Below, one piece after another: positions 17,594 through 27,214 of a DNA stretch of 64,000 nucleotides. Within the stretch, counting starts at the first letter, position 1; each line of letters opens with the position of its first letter. The position numbers were made by a program, and so were the translations under genes. Origin of the DNA: Bifidobacterium sp. (lineage in GTDB: Bacteria; Actinomycetota; Actinomycetes; Actinomycetales; Bifidobacteriaceae); assembly GCF_022647885.1 (NCBI RefSeq), contig NZ_JALCLM010000001.1, forward strand, positions 1,844,610 to 1,908,609. Direction: 5' to 3'. Under the pieces are notes generated by a model, which made no database searches, was not told where the DNA came from, and was given only the letters and a program-made list of their open reading frames with translations.

Positions 17594-17951
17594 CAAGATT
17601 GCAATTGTGGCGAATACGCTAGAGATAGAGCCAGAAGGACTTGACAAATTCTGGTCATTCAAGGGAAAACTCGAAGTACCGATAGACCATATAGACGGAG
17701 CAAGCGAAGATCCCGGTATCCTCGACGACACTAAGGGTTTACGCTCCCCCGGCCTACACACTCCTGGAAAATGGGCAGGAACATTCACCCAACATGGGGA
17801 GAAAATCTTCTGGAATGTCACCAGGCCGGAGCACCCCATCGTAATCCAACTTAACAATGAAGATTACGCTCGTCTGGTAATAGGAGTAAACAATCCACGA
17901 GAGATCGTTGATCAAATCAACAATGCGATCACGCAGCGATACACCAACTGA
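17586..17951 (+). CDS. small conserved protein, possibly PH-like fold
   Basis: A 121-residue soluble protein. Segments such as LDKFWSFKGKLEVPIDHIDGA, GLHTPGKWAGTF and FWNVTRPEHPIVIQL look like a small beta-rich domain of the bacterial PH-like type common in actinobacteria and lactic acid bacteria. There is no signal peptide or membrane segment. It overlaps the TetR gene by 8 bp and is probably co-transcribed with it. Function is unknown; the fold assignment is inference from the pattern of strands. Confidence 0.65.
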   Translation: MGNKIAIVANTLEIEPEGLDKFWSFKGKLEVPIDHIDGASEDPGILDDTKGLRSPGLHTPGKWAGTFTQHGEKIFWNVTRPEHPIVIQLNNEDYARLVIGVNNPREIVDQINNAITQRYTN

Positions 17952-18063
17952 GAAAAGCTAGTATTCAGGCACTCGAATCAGCGCCGTTGTTGATTCGTTC
18001 GTCAGCACCGTAAGGCATGGTCGAGCTGATACAGCTCAGCGGGTATGGGCAGCCGCCCACGAT

Positions 18064-18921
18064 TCATCTCCCCCGCTGATGCCGGTACCGAGTAGCCTCG
18101 GGCGGGGATTGTTCCGTGTTGAGATGTTCGGTTTCTGCCTTGAGTGCCTGACATATATCATTGGCAATCTTCTTCTCCGGCTGCACGCGGCTTTTAGTCT
18201 GGTAGCTGTAGCGTTGCTTCTGCTGCTCGTATTCACTGTCTGAAAGCACCTGATAGATGTTCGGCTGCCCTGGGGTCTCGTCTGTGCCGGCTTTGAAGTC
18301 GATGGAGGGCAGGAATCGTTGATCCTGTCCTGGCGGCAGGGGTTGGGTGATCGTCTCGAACATTCGGGTCAGCAGGTGGTAGTCCACGTTCTCATGTGCG
18401 ATGAATGAGGCGACATCATTCTCGCGTTTGCTAATCTGCGTCCAATCCAACCCCCAGCCGGCGTCACGCGCTATCAACGTCCAGAACACACGTTGGGTAC
18501 GACCATTGCCCTCACGGAAGGGATGCAAGGTGTTGAAATTATCATAATTGACGGCCAGGCGTTCGATGAACCGGCCTCGACTCAAACCTTGCAGCATACT
18601 ATCGTCCTGCAGCGTGCTCTCCGCGTATCGCACGCCTGTGGCGAACAGTTGCAAGGGTTGAAAGACGCTACCCCCGCCTTTACTCATGTCTATAGTGCGA
18701 ATCTGCCCCGCCCACTCGTACACATCCCGAAACAGGAAACGATGAATCCACTGCAACTGCTTGACCGTCCCCTCGGCAGTGAGTGGTGTCGTTTGCAATT
18801 GCAGGAATCGGAACGTGACCCAATCATTCTCAGCACCAGTCAACGCCTGCTCACTATGAGCGTCGACCAGGTTGCATAGCACGCCGGTGCCAGGAATCAG
18901 ATACGGGTCAATGCCACTCAT
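18064..18921 (-). CDS. Fic-domain AMPylase toxin
   Basis: A 285-residue Fic protein that transfers AMP (or a related nucleotide) to target proteins. The active-site loop reads HPFREGNGRTQR (residues 133-144), matching HPFx(D/E)GNGRxxR with all catalytic residues, and FRDVYEWAGQIRT lies upstream as usual. No inhibitory (S/T)xxxE(G/N) helix is seen inside it, which places it in class I, where the inhibitor is a separate protein; the preceding gene supplies it with a 4-bp overlap. The C-terminal 100 residues are polar and not recognised. Confidence 0.9.
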   Translation of the reverse strand: MSGIDPYLIPGTGVLCNLVDAHSEQALTGAENDWVTFRFLQLQTTPLTAEGTVKQLQWIHRFLFRDVYEWAGQIRTIDMSKGGGSVFQPLQLFATGVRYAESTLQDDSMLQGLSRGRFIERLAVNYDNFNTLHPFREGNGRTQRVFWTLIARDAGWGLDWTQISKRENDVASFIAHENVDYHLLTRMFETITQPLPPGQDQRFLPSIDFKAGTDETPGQPNIYQVLSDSEYEQQKQRYSYQTKSRVQPEKKIANDICQALKAETEHLNTEQSPPEATRYRHQRGR

Positions 18922-19100
18922 AGGCTGCTATGCATGGCATACCGTTGGTTCAACCGGTCAAGTAAGCCCTGCAGGTCGATGGATCCATCCACATACTCTT
19001 GCGCGTCTAGGCGGAAGGCGTCGGTGACATGACCGCCTTCAAGCTCGGCGGAATGCATACCATCACGCAGCGCTAACGCCCGCCGCCTTCGCTCATCCAT
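18918..19100 (-). CDS. VbhA-like antitoxin of Fic
   Basis: A 60-residue helical protein containing the Fic-inhibitory motif SAELEG (residues 17-22, pattern S/T-x-x-x-E-G/N), whose Glu blocks ATP binding in the partner Fic protein. AGGAGG precedes the start. It sits directly before the Fic gene with a four-base overlap, the standard order for antitoxin then toxin. Its presence with an intact Fic active site indicates a working toxin-antitoxin pair that could stabilise the island. Confidence 0.85.
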   Translation of the reverse strand: MDERRRRALALRDGMHSAELEGGHVTDAFRLDAQEYVDGSIDLQGLLDRLNQRYAMHSSL

Positions 19101-19218
19101 TGCATCCTCCTATACTCGTACCTGCAATTCTCCCACAATCAGCGGCATTTCACCTTGCCGCACACTGGGTCAGGAGATTCGCAGTCTATGTTTTCTCTCT
19201 TTGGCTCTTGGTAAGCCG

Positions 19219-19558
19219 TTACTGGTGTTTAATGTAGACGCGTTTCGCCATGTAATCGCAACGCCAACCCGTGTTCACAGGCAACCATACCGGGTTGCTC
19301 GCCCTGTCCCAGCCGATGCCAGCGCCTTTCGCCTCTCTGCTGGTCTGGTCTGCGGCTTGCAGCACGTCGAGATCGTTGCAATACAAAACCCGCCCCCGAT
19401 GCCTGCCGCAAGCCGGATGCCCAGGCATCCTGCACCGCCACGTTATGGTCGTTTATCGATCGGTTTTTCGCCTTCCCGAACAGTGACGCGGCTTCATCAC
19501 CCGCTTCAGTAACCTCGCTATCACCTACAGAACCGACGCAAGCCTCTGCGCCATACAT
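19219..19558 (-). pseudogene. broken HNH endonuclease (DUF1524 type), C-terminal part
   Basis: Two minus-strand frames together rebuild the end of a secreted-type HNH nuclease. One frame gives NDHNVAVQDAWASGL, the HNH motif with DAW. After a frame change comes YCNDLDVLQAADQTSREAKG and WLPVNTGWRCDYMAKRVYIK, the usual following segments. A TAA at 19,219-19,221 interrupts the reading before the expected end (the frame goes on as RLTKSQ), and the N-terminus is gone. This is therefore a frameshifted, truncated remnant. Confidence 0.7.
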
Positions 19559-19685
19559 ACCAGGATCCGACCATTAGGAGACACGCCCTATACCTCGGAG
19601 CTCATGGCGAAACCCGCGCACTTGGCGTTGCCGATAGGTCGGCGGCTGTGGCTGTCCACGGGCCGGGATCGTGTAAGGTTGGCTC

Positions 19686-20069
19686 ATGCCTTTTATGCGA
19701 GTCACCGTACCGTCGAACGTATCCGCCCAGTCCAACGCCGCGCTGGCGAAGGACCTTACAAACTTCTCCGTGACCACGTTGCGGAAGCCGCGCGAAATGA
19801 CGACCGTAACGTTCGTACGCGTTGAGCCATCGGAGTACTTCATTGGCGGCGAAGCGGTAGAACCCGGCCCTGGCATCCATCTGGAAGTGTCGCTCACCAC
19901 CGGTACGAACAGTGCCGATGAGCGCAAGCGGTTTATCAAGGAAGTGTCCGAGTCCATCGTGCGAATCTACGGCCCGAACGCGACCCTGCGCGGTGTTGCT
20001 CTGACGGAGTACCTGCCTGAGTCCTACGGTTACGAAGGCATCACGCGGTACGAACGCTCGCACCGCTGA
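19686..20069 (+). CDS. tautomerase-family protein
   Basis: A 127-residue protein beginning Met-Pro-Phe, so that removal of Met would expose the N-terminal proline used as catalytic base by the 4-oxalocrotonate tautomerase/MIF superfamily. The pattern RVTVPSNVSAQSNAALAKDL, then a TTVTFVRVEP strand, fits that fold. AAGG lies seven bases upstream of the ATG. It precedes a broken AfsA-like gene on the same strand. The reaction is unknown; this is one of few intact frames in a decayed stretch, so it may itself be losing function. Confidence 0.65.
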   Translation: MPFMRVTVPSNVSAQSNAALAKDLTNFSVTTLRKPREMTTVTFVRVEPSEYFIGGEAVEPGPGIHLEVSLTTGTNSADERKRFIKEVSESIVRIYGPNATLRGVALTEYLPESYGYEGITRYERSHR

Positions 20070-20139
20070 CCGCCCACCTGTCGTCATCCCCGACAAGCGA
20101 GACCAGATCGCTCCGCACGAAAACGCCAGAGGAGACAAT

Positions 20140-20682
20140 ATGATCGACGCATAGTCGCCTATCTACCGACCACTCCATCTGGACAGGATCGTGCCACGGA
20201 ACATGACCCACCGGCGCTCCGTGCACGAGGTCGTTCTTACCGACTACGAGCAAGTCAATGACGATGAGATGATCGCTGTGGCGGAGGTTCAGCGAACGCA
20301 CAAGTACTTCAACGACCATGTGCGCCATCCCTCTGGCCACGACCCGCTTCTCCTCATCGAGATCAGCCGGCAATCCGGAATTTTGATGACAGAAGAATTC
20401 CTCGGAGCGCCTTACTCAACGCAGTTCGTCCTGTAATCGATCTCCGGAACCCTCTTCTAGGAACTATTCGAACAGCATGGGGAACGGATCGCCGGCGTCA
20501 CAGTCACAACCAATGTAGCGACAATACGCGTCGTGAAAGGAATCTCGAAGCGGCCCACCATCCAGTGCACCGTACGCGATCGGGTTAACGAATTAAGGCA
20601 GTTCGTCTTCTCGTTCCAAGGCTGGCCGAACGCGCTCTACTCCAGGAAACGCGGCGCCATCCCTTACAATGAAGCAGATTAG
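20140..20682 (+). pseudogene. broken AfsA-like (A-factor biosynthesis hotdog) gene
   Basis: One continuous frame from ATG 20,140 (AGAGGAGA upstream) to TAG 20,680-20,682 is interrupted by three in-frame stops: TAG 20,152, TAA 20,434 and TAG 20,458. The translation matches the first repeat of AfsA, the enzyme for gamma-butyrolactone signals in Streptomyces: MTHRRSVHEVVLTDYEQ, HDPLLLIEISRQSGIL and FLGAPYSTQFVL line up with its HDPLL..E..RQ..L and G.P....F.L pattern, and ALYSRKRG near the end matches its repeat border. The second hotdog repeat is not recognisable. No frameshift is needed, so decay is recent. Confidence 0.7.
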
Positions 20683-21744
20683 CCGGCCAACACGCACCGC
20701 GTCCGACCTGTACTTGTTGACCGCCGCTGACCGAGAACGTGCACCTCTCCCCACTCGGGATCGACGACCACTCGCCACGATATGATCGATCTGCACCAAG
20801 GTTCTCGTCTTCTCTCCTTGAGACCCTGCCCGGAAAATGACTTTCCAAACATTCGACCAGTCTCCCAGCAAAATGACAATTGACTGTAGTCACGATGACT
20901 CCACCAGCCTCACATCTGCTCACGAAGAGAGAGCGGACTCGTTCTATCTGGAACATATCCTCTGCCATTCATGCACTCATATGATTGTCACACTCGCAAG
21001 TCGGTCCTCCTCTTTGAATTGCTAAAGGGTGCGACAAATAGCGTGCCGGACAACAAGCGTAAAAACGACTAATGGATATCAACCAATGAGAAATATTATG
21101 TGTGCTGTGAATATTCAAAAGTGGCTTGCGTATTCATCCGATTACCACATCAATAGATGGGTTCTCTTCCTTAAAGTGGTAAACGATGCGGTCAAGAATC
21201 TGGCATCACCGGCGACATTACTATTTCCAACTGTTTTCCATCAACCTTGTTTTTACCCCCCCCTAGATCCACGGACAGGGTTTTCGGTGTTTCGCCGGAA
21301 GCACCTTTCGTGGGATTTTCTTTGGCATCCCGCCGTTTTGGGGTTAAGTAAAGAACAGACGGTCTGTTGCGGGTGTGTTATGTGTGTCCCGCCCATCCTT
21401 TGTGAATGCCGAATCCATGATCTTAGGCGTTAATCCGGACCGGCAGGTTTGACCAAGACGACTGGGATGCGCTGAATACCTGGATTGTGAATTGCGGAGG
21501 CGTTGATTAAGGTGCGGTCGGCAGCGAGAGTGCAGAAATAGCGAATACTAGTACTTGATATTATCGGTTTCATAACGCTTAAATTCTCTACCTTATTATT
21601 TTGGGTTGATGCCACTTTGAACGGCAAAAACGGAGCCACCCATGGCGCAAACAATAAAACAGCAAACTGTTTCAAAAGGACGACAGTCCCAGACGCAAAC
21701 ACGCAAATATTCAGCTGAGGTCATTACGGAAAGACTCAGACGAG
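20683..21744. other. gene-poor stretch with repeat copy A
   Basis: No credible gene. The first 350 bases may be degraded AfsA second-repeat sequence but I cannot show it. The middle holds a diverged repeat (21,043-21,266) shared with the right end of the island. Remaining frames are short and look like chance. Confidence 0.5.
21043..21266 (+). repeat. island-internal repeat, copy A (deleted form)
   Basis: Similar to 38,782-39,227. Shared stretches include ccaatgagaaa-attatgt, attcatccgattaccacatc, aagtggtaaacgatg and gttttcc-tcaacctt. Copy A lacks about 220 bases that copy B has in the middle (between roughly 38,868 and 39,085). Both copies end at ccctag; copy B then continues into the right boundary repeat. 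Confidence 0.65.
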
Positions 21745-23016
21745 TTATACAGTGCTATCAGACCAAGCTTCAGCAAGTATCTCATCACATCTAGTTTTGA
21801 GAGCCTTAGCAAGGGTATCGGGACTGTCAAGCAATGTGACTCCGCCGAGAACTTGCTCGAAGGGATTGCGGGTCAGTCGATTTTCTTCCTTCCACTGGTT
21901 CATACCCGTTTTGTATGACTTAACCATCAGATGCAATGCGACATCCTCATGAAACTCTCCTTTGATAAGCCAATCAATCGGAGTGAAAAATTCGAATGAA
22001 ACGCCAAAAGCAGCTCCCGCTCTTGAAAAGTCCTGAATATAATACCGTGACATCCAGTGCACACGATTCTCATAGGAGCCTTTTCGTTCAAAAGTATCCC
22101 AGAAACGGGGATTACCACAACTCACCAGACCAAGAGGTCCAACCTCATGGCCAGTCTCTTGCGGAACCTCATACAGAGATTGCAGTATCGTTTGCGCATC
22201 TGCTAGCTTGTCATTAGCGCCTATTCGATAGTCGCCGAGCGAATTCAGAAAATTATATGCTACCTCTTCATGTCCCTTCACTTGGTCGGCGAACTGACGT
22301 ATTTGTTGATCAGACTTGTTCATATCCTGCCCGTTTCTTCTTGCACTGAAATTATCCATATACTGTTCCAAGAGATCCACTGCACGAGGGTCCGCGTCCA
22401 GCAGCTTCTCCCCCACACCGTTAAGTACCTGATCGAAAAGTTCGTCATAATTGACCGAGAACAAATTCTCGTTTGCCTGTAAGCCTTTGGCACACCAAGG
22501 AAAATCTGATAATTGTAAATCACCGGCATGCAAGACGACCACGCAAGTAAGATCTTCGACGTTCCCTTGTTCCGATGCTTCACTATGAATTTTTTCGTAA
22601 TAGTCGTGTAGATCGTTGTACAAAGAAGCATCAACTTTGTTCTCAATGGCGATGCTCAGATGTGGGGTATGAACAGCGATGTCAACACGATTACGCGTAT
22701 CAGTCCCGTTGCTGACCTCGGTTTGTACATAGACACCGTCATTGTCGTCCTCGGAGTATGAATACCGCGCTAGTTCTTCGTCACGTTTATCATTCAATAC
22801 GGCAATCAACGATTTTACGAACAACCCCGCTAAACCATGCGATTGCAGCGGATCGAAAAAATATGCAAGAAGATTTGAGGAAACAGTCTCCCGACGTGGA
22901 AACCCTGCGATCTCGAAAACATTAGGACGTTTGGATCTTTCCCCATCCGATGGGGTAAATGAGAATCTGCCCAATGAGGTCCAATCGTATGCACACTTGC
23001 TATCTTGATCGTTCAA
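21745..23016 (-). CDS. PD-(D/E)XK nuclease superfamily protein
   Basis: A 423-residue protein with an N-terminal PD-(D/E)XK core. ETVSSNLLAYFFDPLQSHGLAG (about residues 43-64, starting with a conserved Glu) is followed by the strand RVDIAV with Asp112 and AIENK with Glu125 and Lys127. That spacing matches the family found in standalone nuclease genes of defence and mobile islands. The C-terminal 250 residues are not recognised. The start is a TTG at 23,016 supported by AGGAGG eight bases upstream. It stands alone, with over 500 gene-free bases on its 5' side. DNA cleavage is inferred from the active site. Confidence 0.78.
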   Translation of the reverse strand: MNDQDSKCAYDWTSLGRFSFTPSDGERSKRPNVFEIAGFPRRETVSSNLLAYFFDPLQSHGLAGLFVKSLIAVLNDKRDEELARYSYSEDDNDGVYVQTEVSNGTDTRNRVDIAVHTPHLSIAIENKVDASLYNDLHDYYEKIHSEASEQGNVEDLTCVVVLHAGDLQLSDFPWCAKGLQANENLFSVNYDELFDQVLNGVGEKLLDADPRAVDLLEQYMDNFSARRNGQDMNKSDQQIRQFADQVKGHEEVAYNFLNSLGDYRIGANDKLADAQTILQSLYEVPQETGHEVGPLGLVSCGNPRFWDTFERKGSYENRVHWMSRYYIQDFSRAGAAFGVSFEFFTPIDWLIKGEFHEDVALHLMVKSYKTGMNQWKEENRLTRNPFEQVLGGVTLLDSPDTLAKALKTRCDEILAEAWSDSTV

Positions 23017-23551
23017 AGTAACTGCCTCCTATTTCACTGTAGCCGACGCAGTCACTGCCTCCGACCACTGATATTTCACTATCTTGACTCAGTATTTCCC
23101 CAACAATATAAACGCTGATAATCAGGCATGAGAAACAGATGCTTCTCCGCCGCTTGTAAATACGAGAAAATGGATTTTCGATCTACGCTGAGGTCAGACA
23201 CGATTATGCCCCAGCATTCTTCAACAGCGATTTACAGATCATTCAACTAACACCCTTTTCGACATCAACCTACATCTTTAACGTCACTTCATCTCATCAA
23301 CTCATTTCTACTCTTGTACCAATAGTTTCATGATTAGTTCTAAGCCCCGGAGTGCCACACCATCTAGCATCAACAGATCACCGTTTGCAGCATCCAGAGA
23401 GAACCGTTGGATCACTGAGTCTTTAAGTGCCAATAGTGCCACGGTTCAGTCTGCAGCAGGTACAGGATCCAAAGGAAACAGACGAACTCGATCTCGCTTG
23501 GTGTGTGAACATCTTCAGTGACGATCGACAGGTTGAGAAGTCCAAGGTCAC
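23017..23551. other. gene-free stretch
   Basis: No supportable gene. The first 20 bases carry the AGGAGG site of the minus-strand nuclease gene; its promoter should lie in this region but no clear boxes stand out. Confidence 0.5.
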
Positions 23552-24549
23552 GTGCACACATCCCACAAGATTGCAACCGCCCTCGTGACGACAATCGTTT
23601 CTACTTCCTTAATCGCATGAGGCGGCGTCGCAGTGGCGCATATGGTGAATCCTCAATTCTTCATGACGCAGATCAGTGTGACGAAAGTCTTGGATGGCGA
23701 CACGATCGAAGTCAGCGATCACGGACAGGTCAAATCGGTCAGATTGCTGGACGTCAATACGCCGAAGGCCCTCGACCCAAACAAGCCAGTTGAATGCGGC
23801 GGGCCCGAGGCCAGTATTTTTCTCAAGGAAATGCTCCCGTTAGGAATGATCGTGCGATTGAGATACATTCATGACACACAGGATAGTTACGTATGAGACC
23901 TCGCTGTAGTATTTCTGCAAGAATTTTTGGTCAATGCCACCATCGTTTGCAATGTCTGGGGCACGACTATAACAATCGGAAAGAATACGCATTTTTATTC
24001 TCAAATTCAAGACGTTCAGAATGAAGCACGTGAAAAAACAAGTTGGAATGCACCAACCAACACTTGCACGTACGCCGCAGCAACTAACTCAATCCTATGC
24101 AGGATCCCAAACCCCAGTCACACCAGGCACCACGGCTACAGTGAACGATCTTGCAGATTTCGTCAATGGAATCGACCCTGATGTTGCATCCGGCGCAGAA
24201 CTTCTCGCAATATCCAATGGAGACCCGAATAACCTTCCACTCCTGCTTTACACGACCGACGAAATCACAATTATAAGCAATCAGCCGAAGAACACTACAG
24301 CAAGTCACAATCTGAGCAGATAGATGCAAAGACCACATAACTCGGATCAAAGAGCAAAAAGAAGAGCGCCGTAAACAGGAACAGCAAGAAGGAGAATAGC
24401 TCAAACGTGAGCAGGATCTCGAACAACAAAGGAAGGAACAGAACCAGCAAATCTACAAACAACGGTGGGGGAAGCCATGGTGGAGTGACACCTTAACCAC
24501 CCGTCGCACCCGTTCCACCGTCGACAGCTTCCCTAACACACCCAATTGA
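23552..24549 (+). pseudogene. broken thermonuclease (SNase-like) gene
   Basis: Piecing frames together gives an exported SNase-like nuclease. A hydrophobic signal segment (KIATALVTTIVSTSLIA) ends at an in-frame TGA (23,618-23,620). It is followed by the SNase core VTKVLDGDTIEV and VRLLDVNTPK, then PVECGGPEASIFLKEML. A second TGA at 23,894-23,896 falls where family members have Arg in the active-site motif YGRxLA (here YV-stop-DLAVV). A frame change near 24,060 leads into YAGSQTPVTPGTTATVNDLA, the next shift into a Glu/Arg/Gln-rich tail, and there is one further stop before TGA 24,547. At least two nonsense and two frameshift mutations make it non-functional. Confidence 0.72.
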
Positions 24550-24652
24550 GCGGTTCTGGTAACCGACTATCAAACCCCGATCCGTGCCGGAAATATTTGC
24601 ATCCAGAGGGAAGACATTTGCTGATATCAACTGCACAACCAAATTTCCACTG

Positions 24653-25377
24653 TCAGGATGAACAATAACTCTTGTGATTTAACACCCTTTTAACCAACCT
24701 CAATCCCCTGTTCGATTGCCCGCATGCTCCACTCTTCGCTGACAATGAGAATACCGTATTTTCAAGCTTTTGCACTTCGCCGAATTCCGAATCAGGATCT
24801 GCGGCAATCAGCAGTTTCACCTTGTTGGTGACATTCGGCAAGACCAAGAGTCCGGGCGCTTCGAGTGCCTCGATCAATTCTTCTCGCTGCACTTACATTG
24901 TCCTGGTAAGCGCCACACGGTCATCCTCAACAAGACGGAACTGGCCCAATGCAGCATTAGATAGCGACTTATCCTTACGAAGGATATGTCTCCTGCACTC
25001 CCCTCGATACTGGCATGACGGCCCGATGGCGTGCTTCTTCTGTCGCTGTCGCACCTGAATACCTTATCGACAATCCTTTGTGGGATATCGAGCAAGTGAC
25101 CAACAGCTTGCGGTTGAGGGATTTCTGGGGTGGTCAGTCTGTCGTCACCCCTGCGACCTGGGCGAGTGCTGCAAAAAAATTGCTCATGAATCCTCGTGCA
25201 CGATGGACGATCAAGATCAACTGCAGTAGCTGTGTCCGCCAGGACCGCTTTTTCATGTTCGGGCAGCCGTGCGTTAGCCAGGTAGCGATCAAGCAGATCC
25301 ACGTATTCGGCCTCCGAGCCAATGTTGGGACTTCCGGACACTCCTTTGACACGATTGGTGGCTACGTTAATGAGCAT
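24653..25377 (-). pseudogene. broken exonuclease/TerB-like protein with BRCT domain
   Basis: Minus-strand fragments resemble the C-terminal half of actinobacterial exonuclease-domain proteins. A helical segment (YVDLLDRYLANARLPEHEK) is followed, after frame changes, by FFAALAQVAG. Then comes LVEDDRVALTRTM, an in-frame stop, and a BRCT-like domain EELIEALEAPGLLVLPNVTN with KLLIAADPDSEFGEVQKL. The N-terminal exonuclease domain is absent. Several frameshifts and stops show it is a remnant. Confidence 0.6.
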
Positions 25378-26679
25378 GCTGATCTACCATCAATAAGATC
25401 AGCAAATGCAGCATTTAATGAAATAGAACCTGGCGTGGAAATCCAAAAAATACCGGATAGTCTTTTAGACGCTCCGAATACCAAATCATGGAATTCTGTC
25501 ATCATTGATCGTCATGACTAATCTCAGTACCGAGGCAGGAATTCGAAGACGCTCGGTCTCAATTGGATGGTGTGAGTGTGAGCCAGGGACGCTGTGCTCG
25601 AAGTCAGGCTTGTAAACTAGTTCCCAGAGAATGAACCAGATAAAATGTACACTCTTAAGCATAGGAAAAAAGCAATTGCAAGACAATCTTTACCTCTCAC
25701 CTAAAACGAAGGTAGTGCCCAGTTGTTTGCGCGCATTGATTTAGACAGGCATTTGATGCAGTTCCCTTCGTTCATAGTGTCGGAGATGTGGGACATATCA
25801 GTCAAGGCAACGGCAGACCGACAAGCCCTCATTCCATTGAATGCACACAACCAACCATATGAATCACGTGGTAGACCTCGTTGCCCAATAGGCATCAGAG
25901 GCAACAAACCTCAGTGCCATCGAGTGCAGTGTCTGAACGTGCGGAGGTCTCATACTGTGTGTGTTTGGAGAGCAACCAGTCCAGAAACAATCGCAGATCA
26001 CCGCCATCACGCTGGTGTTTCAGCGTTCTGAGTGCTCCGCATTCGTGTGAGGGGCACCACAATGCATCTCTACTCGTGGTGCCGGTGCTTCAATCGCACG
26101 ATTGCATGAAGAATAGGAGGATCTGATCATCACCTCATGAAAGCAACAAACACCAGCCATACTCCCATACGGAATCCAAGCCGATGTCAGATACACATTA
26201 TTTCCGGGGGCGCATTCAACCCAACCAAGCACAACCCCACCATCACGCCTACGGTCGTGAGGGATAGAAGCCCAGAACAATGCACCTTTATTGCCTACTA
26301 AACCAATAGTTAGCCAACCAAAGTGTACTTCTAATTGTCTGCGTCAAATCATTTCCAGGCCATCAAGACCATGTTTGCTCCTGCGATATGGAATCGTTCA
26401 GATATGACCGATATCGAAAGGTAATTTGACCTCGTCGCTTGTAATTGACAATATTGTGCGCCCACGCGGATGGGCTGACCCCATTTCGCTATAAAACATT
26501 TAGATTAGAACCAGCTAAGTCGACAATAACAATTATTGGACTCTCAATTAAGTGAAAATATCATCTTTGATACACGTCGGGATAACAATTTCATGAGCCC
26601 TGACACTCTGAGGGCTCACTCCCCTTTGCAGTCGTTACTATCGCACTGTAAACCAGATCGTCTTCATGTGTGGGAAGTG
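25378..26679. other. 1.3-kb gene-poor stretch
   Basis: Only short frames on both strands, none with a recognisable motif, good codon pattern or ribosome-binding site. It may be further decayed sequence; I cannot assign it. Confidence 0.5.
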
Positions 26680-27108
26680 TTACTCATCAAACGGCATCAT
26701 AACTACTATTTTCTTATCATTTACCACAATGTCAGGAAACTTCAATACAGCAGTGTTCTGTATTGTCTCATGGCCATTATCAGTATTCCCAATCCTTCTA
26801 AATAGATCGCCTTCAACTACCATCCATCTAGTTCTTGCCTCTAGCCAAGAAATCTCAGGTAAGATTCGAGATAATCGTGAAGCGAGGGATGTAGCGCTCA
26901 CTTGAATAAGAGTATCTGTATCATTCATTCCGCGGTAACGGATTCTTGCAACTGCAGACGGTTTGCGATCTGATTCTGGAGATGTACTCGTTGATAGTAT
27001 CCTCAATAGTTCAAAATTAGGAGTCCCGTCTTTTTTTAACTTGAGATTCAACAGCAGGCCCTGTGGCTTCGAATAGCCTGTCAGGAAAGACCGGCGCCGA
27101 TTCATCAT
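26680..27108 (-). CDS. hypothetical protein, possibly truncated defence gene
   Basis: A 142-residue frame I do not recognise. It starts Met-Met-Asn-Arg-Arg-Arg and ends in KKIVVMMPFDE directly before TAA. A hydrophobic strand running into MPFDE is how several TIR-like or deoxyribosyltransferase-like domains begin, so this may be the front part of a longer gene cut by a nonsense mutation; the frame after the stop gives only about 15 more residues before another stop. It lies 106 bp downstream of the AbiJ-like gene on the same strand and could be the last member of that operon. No strong ribosome-binding site. Confidence 0.4.
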   Translation of the reverse strand: MMNRRRSFLTGYSKPQGLLLNLKLKKDGTPNFELLRILSTSTSPESDRKPSAVARIRYRGMNDTDTLIQVSATSLASRLSRILPEISWLEARTRWMVVEGDLFRRIGNTDNGHETIQNTAVLKFPDIVVNDKKIVVMMPFDE

Positions 27109-27214
27109 TTCAAATTATCACGCTAAACATTAATCTCCAATTTGAAGAGAAAATGTAATGAACAAAAAGGATTTGTTTACAGTCTCTGTAGAGTTCAGTG
27201 TAACTTGCATCTTA

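Noticed and set aside
19602-20138. 178-codon minus-strand frame
   Set aside because: It lies opposite the tautomerase gene and the start of the AfsA relic; no ribosome-binding site and no recognisable motif.
17150-20682. TetR gene as a gamma-butyrolactone receptor paired with the AfsA relic
   Set aside because: The TetR product is too short and its ligand domain lacks anything typical of those receptors; 2.5 kb and a toxin-antitoxin pair separate them.
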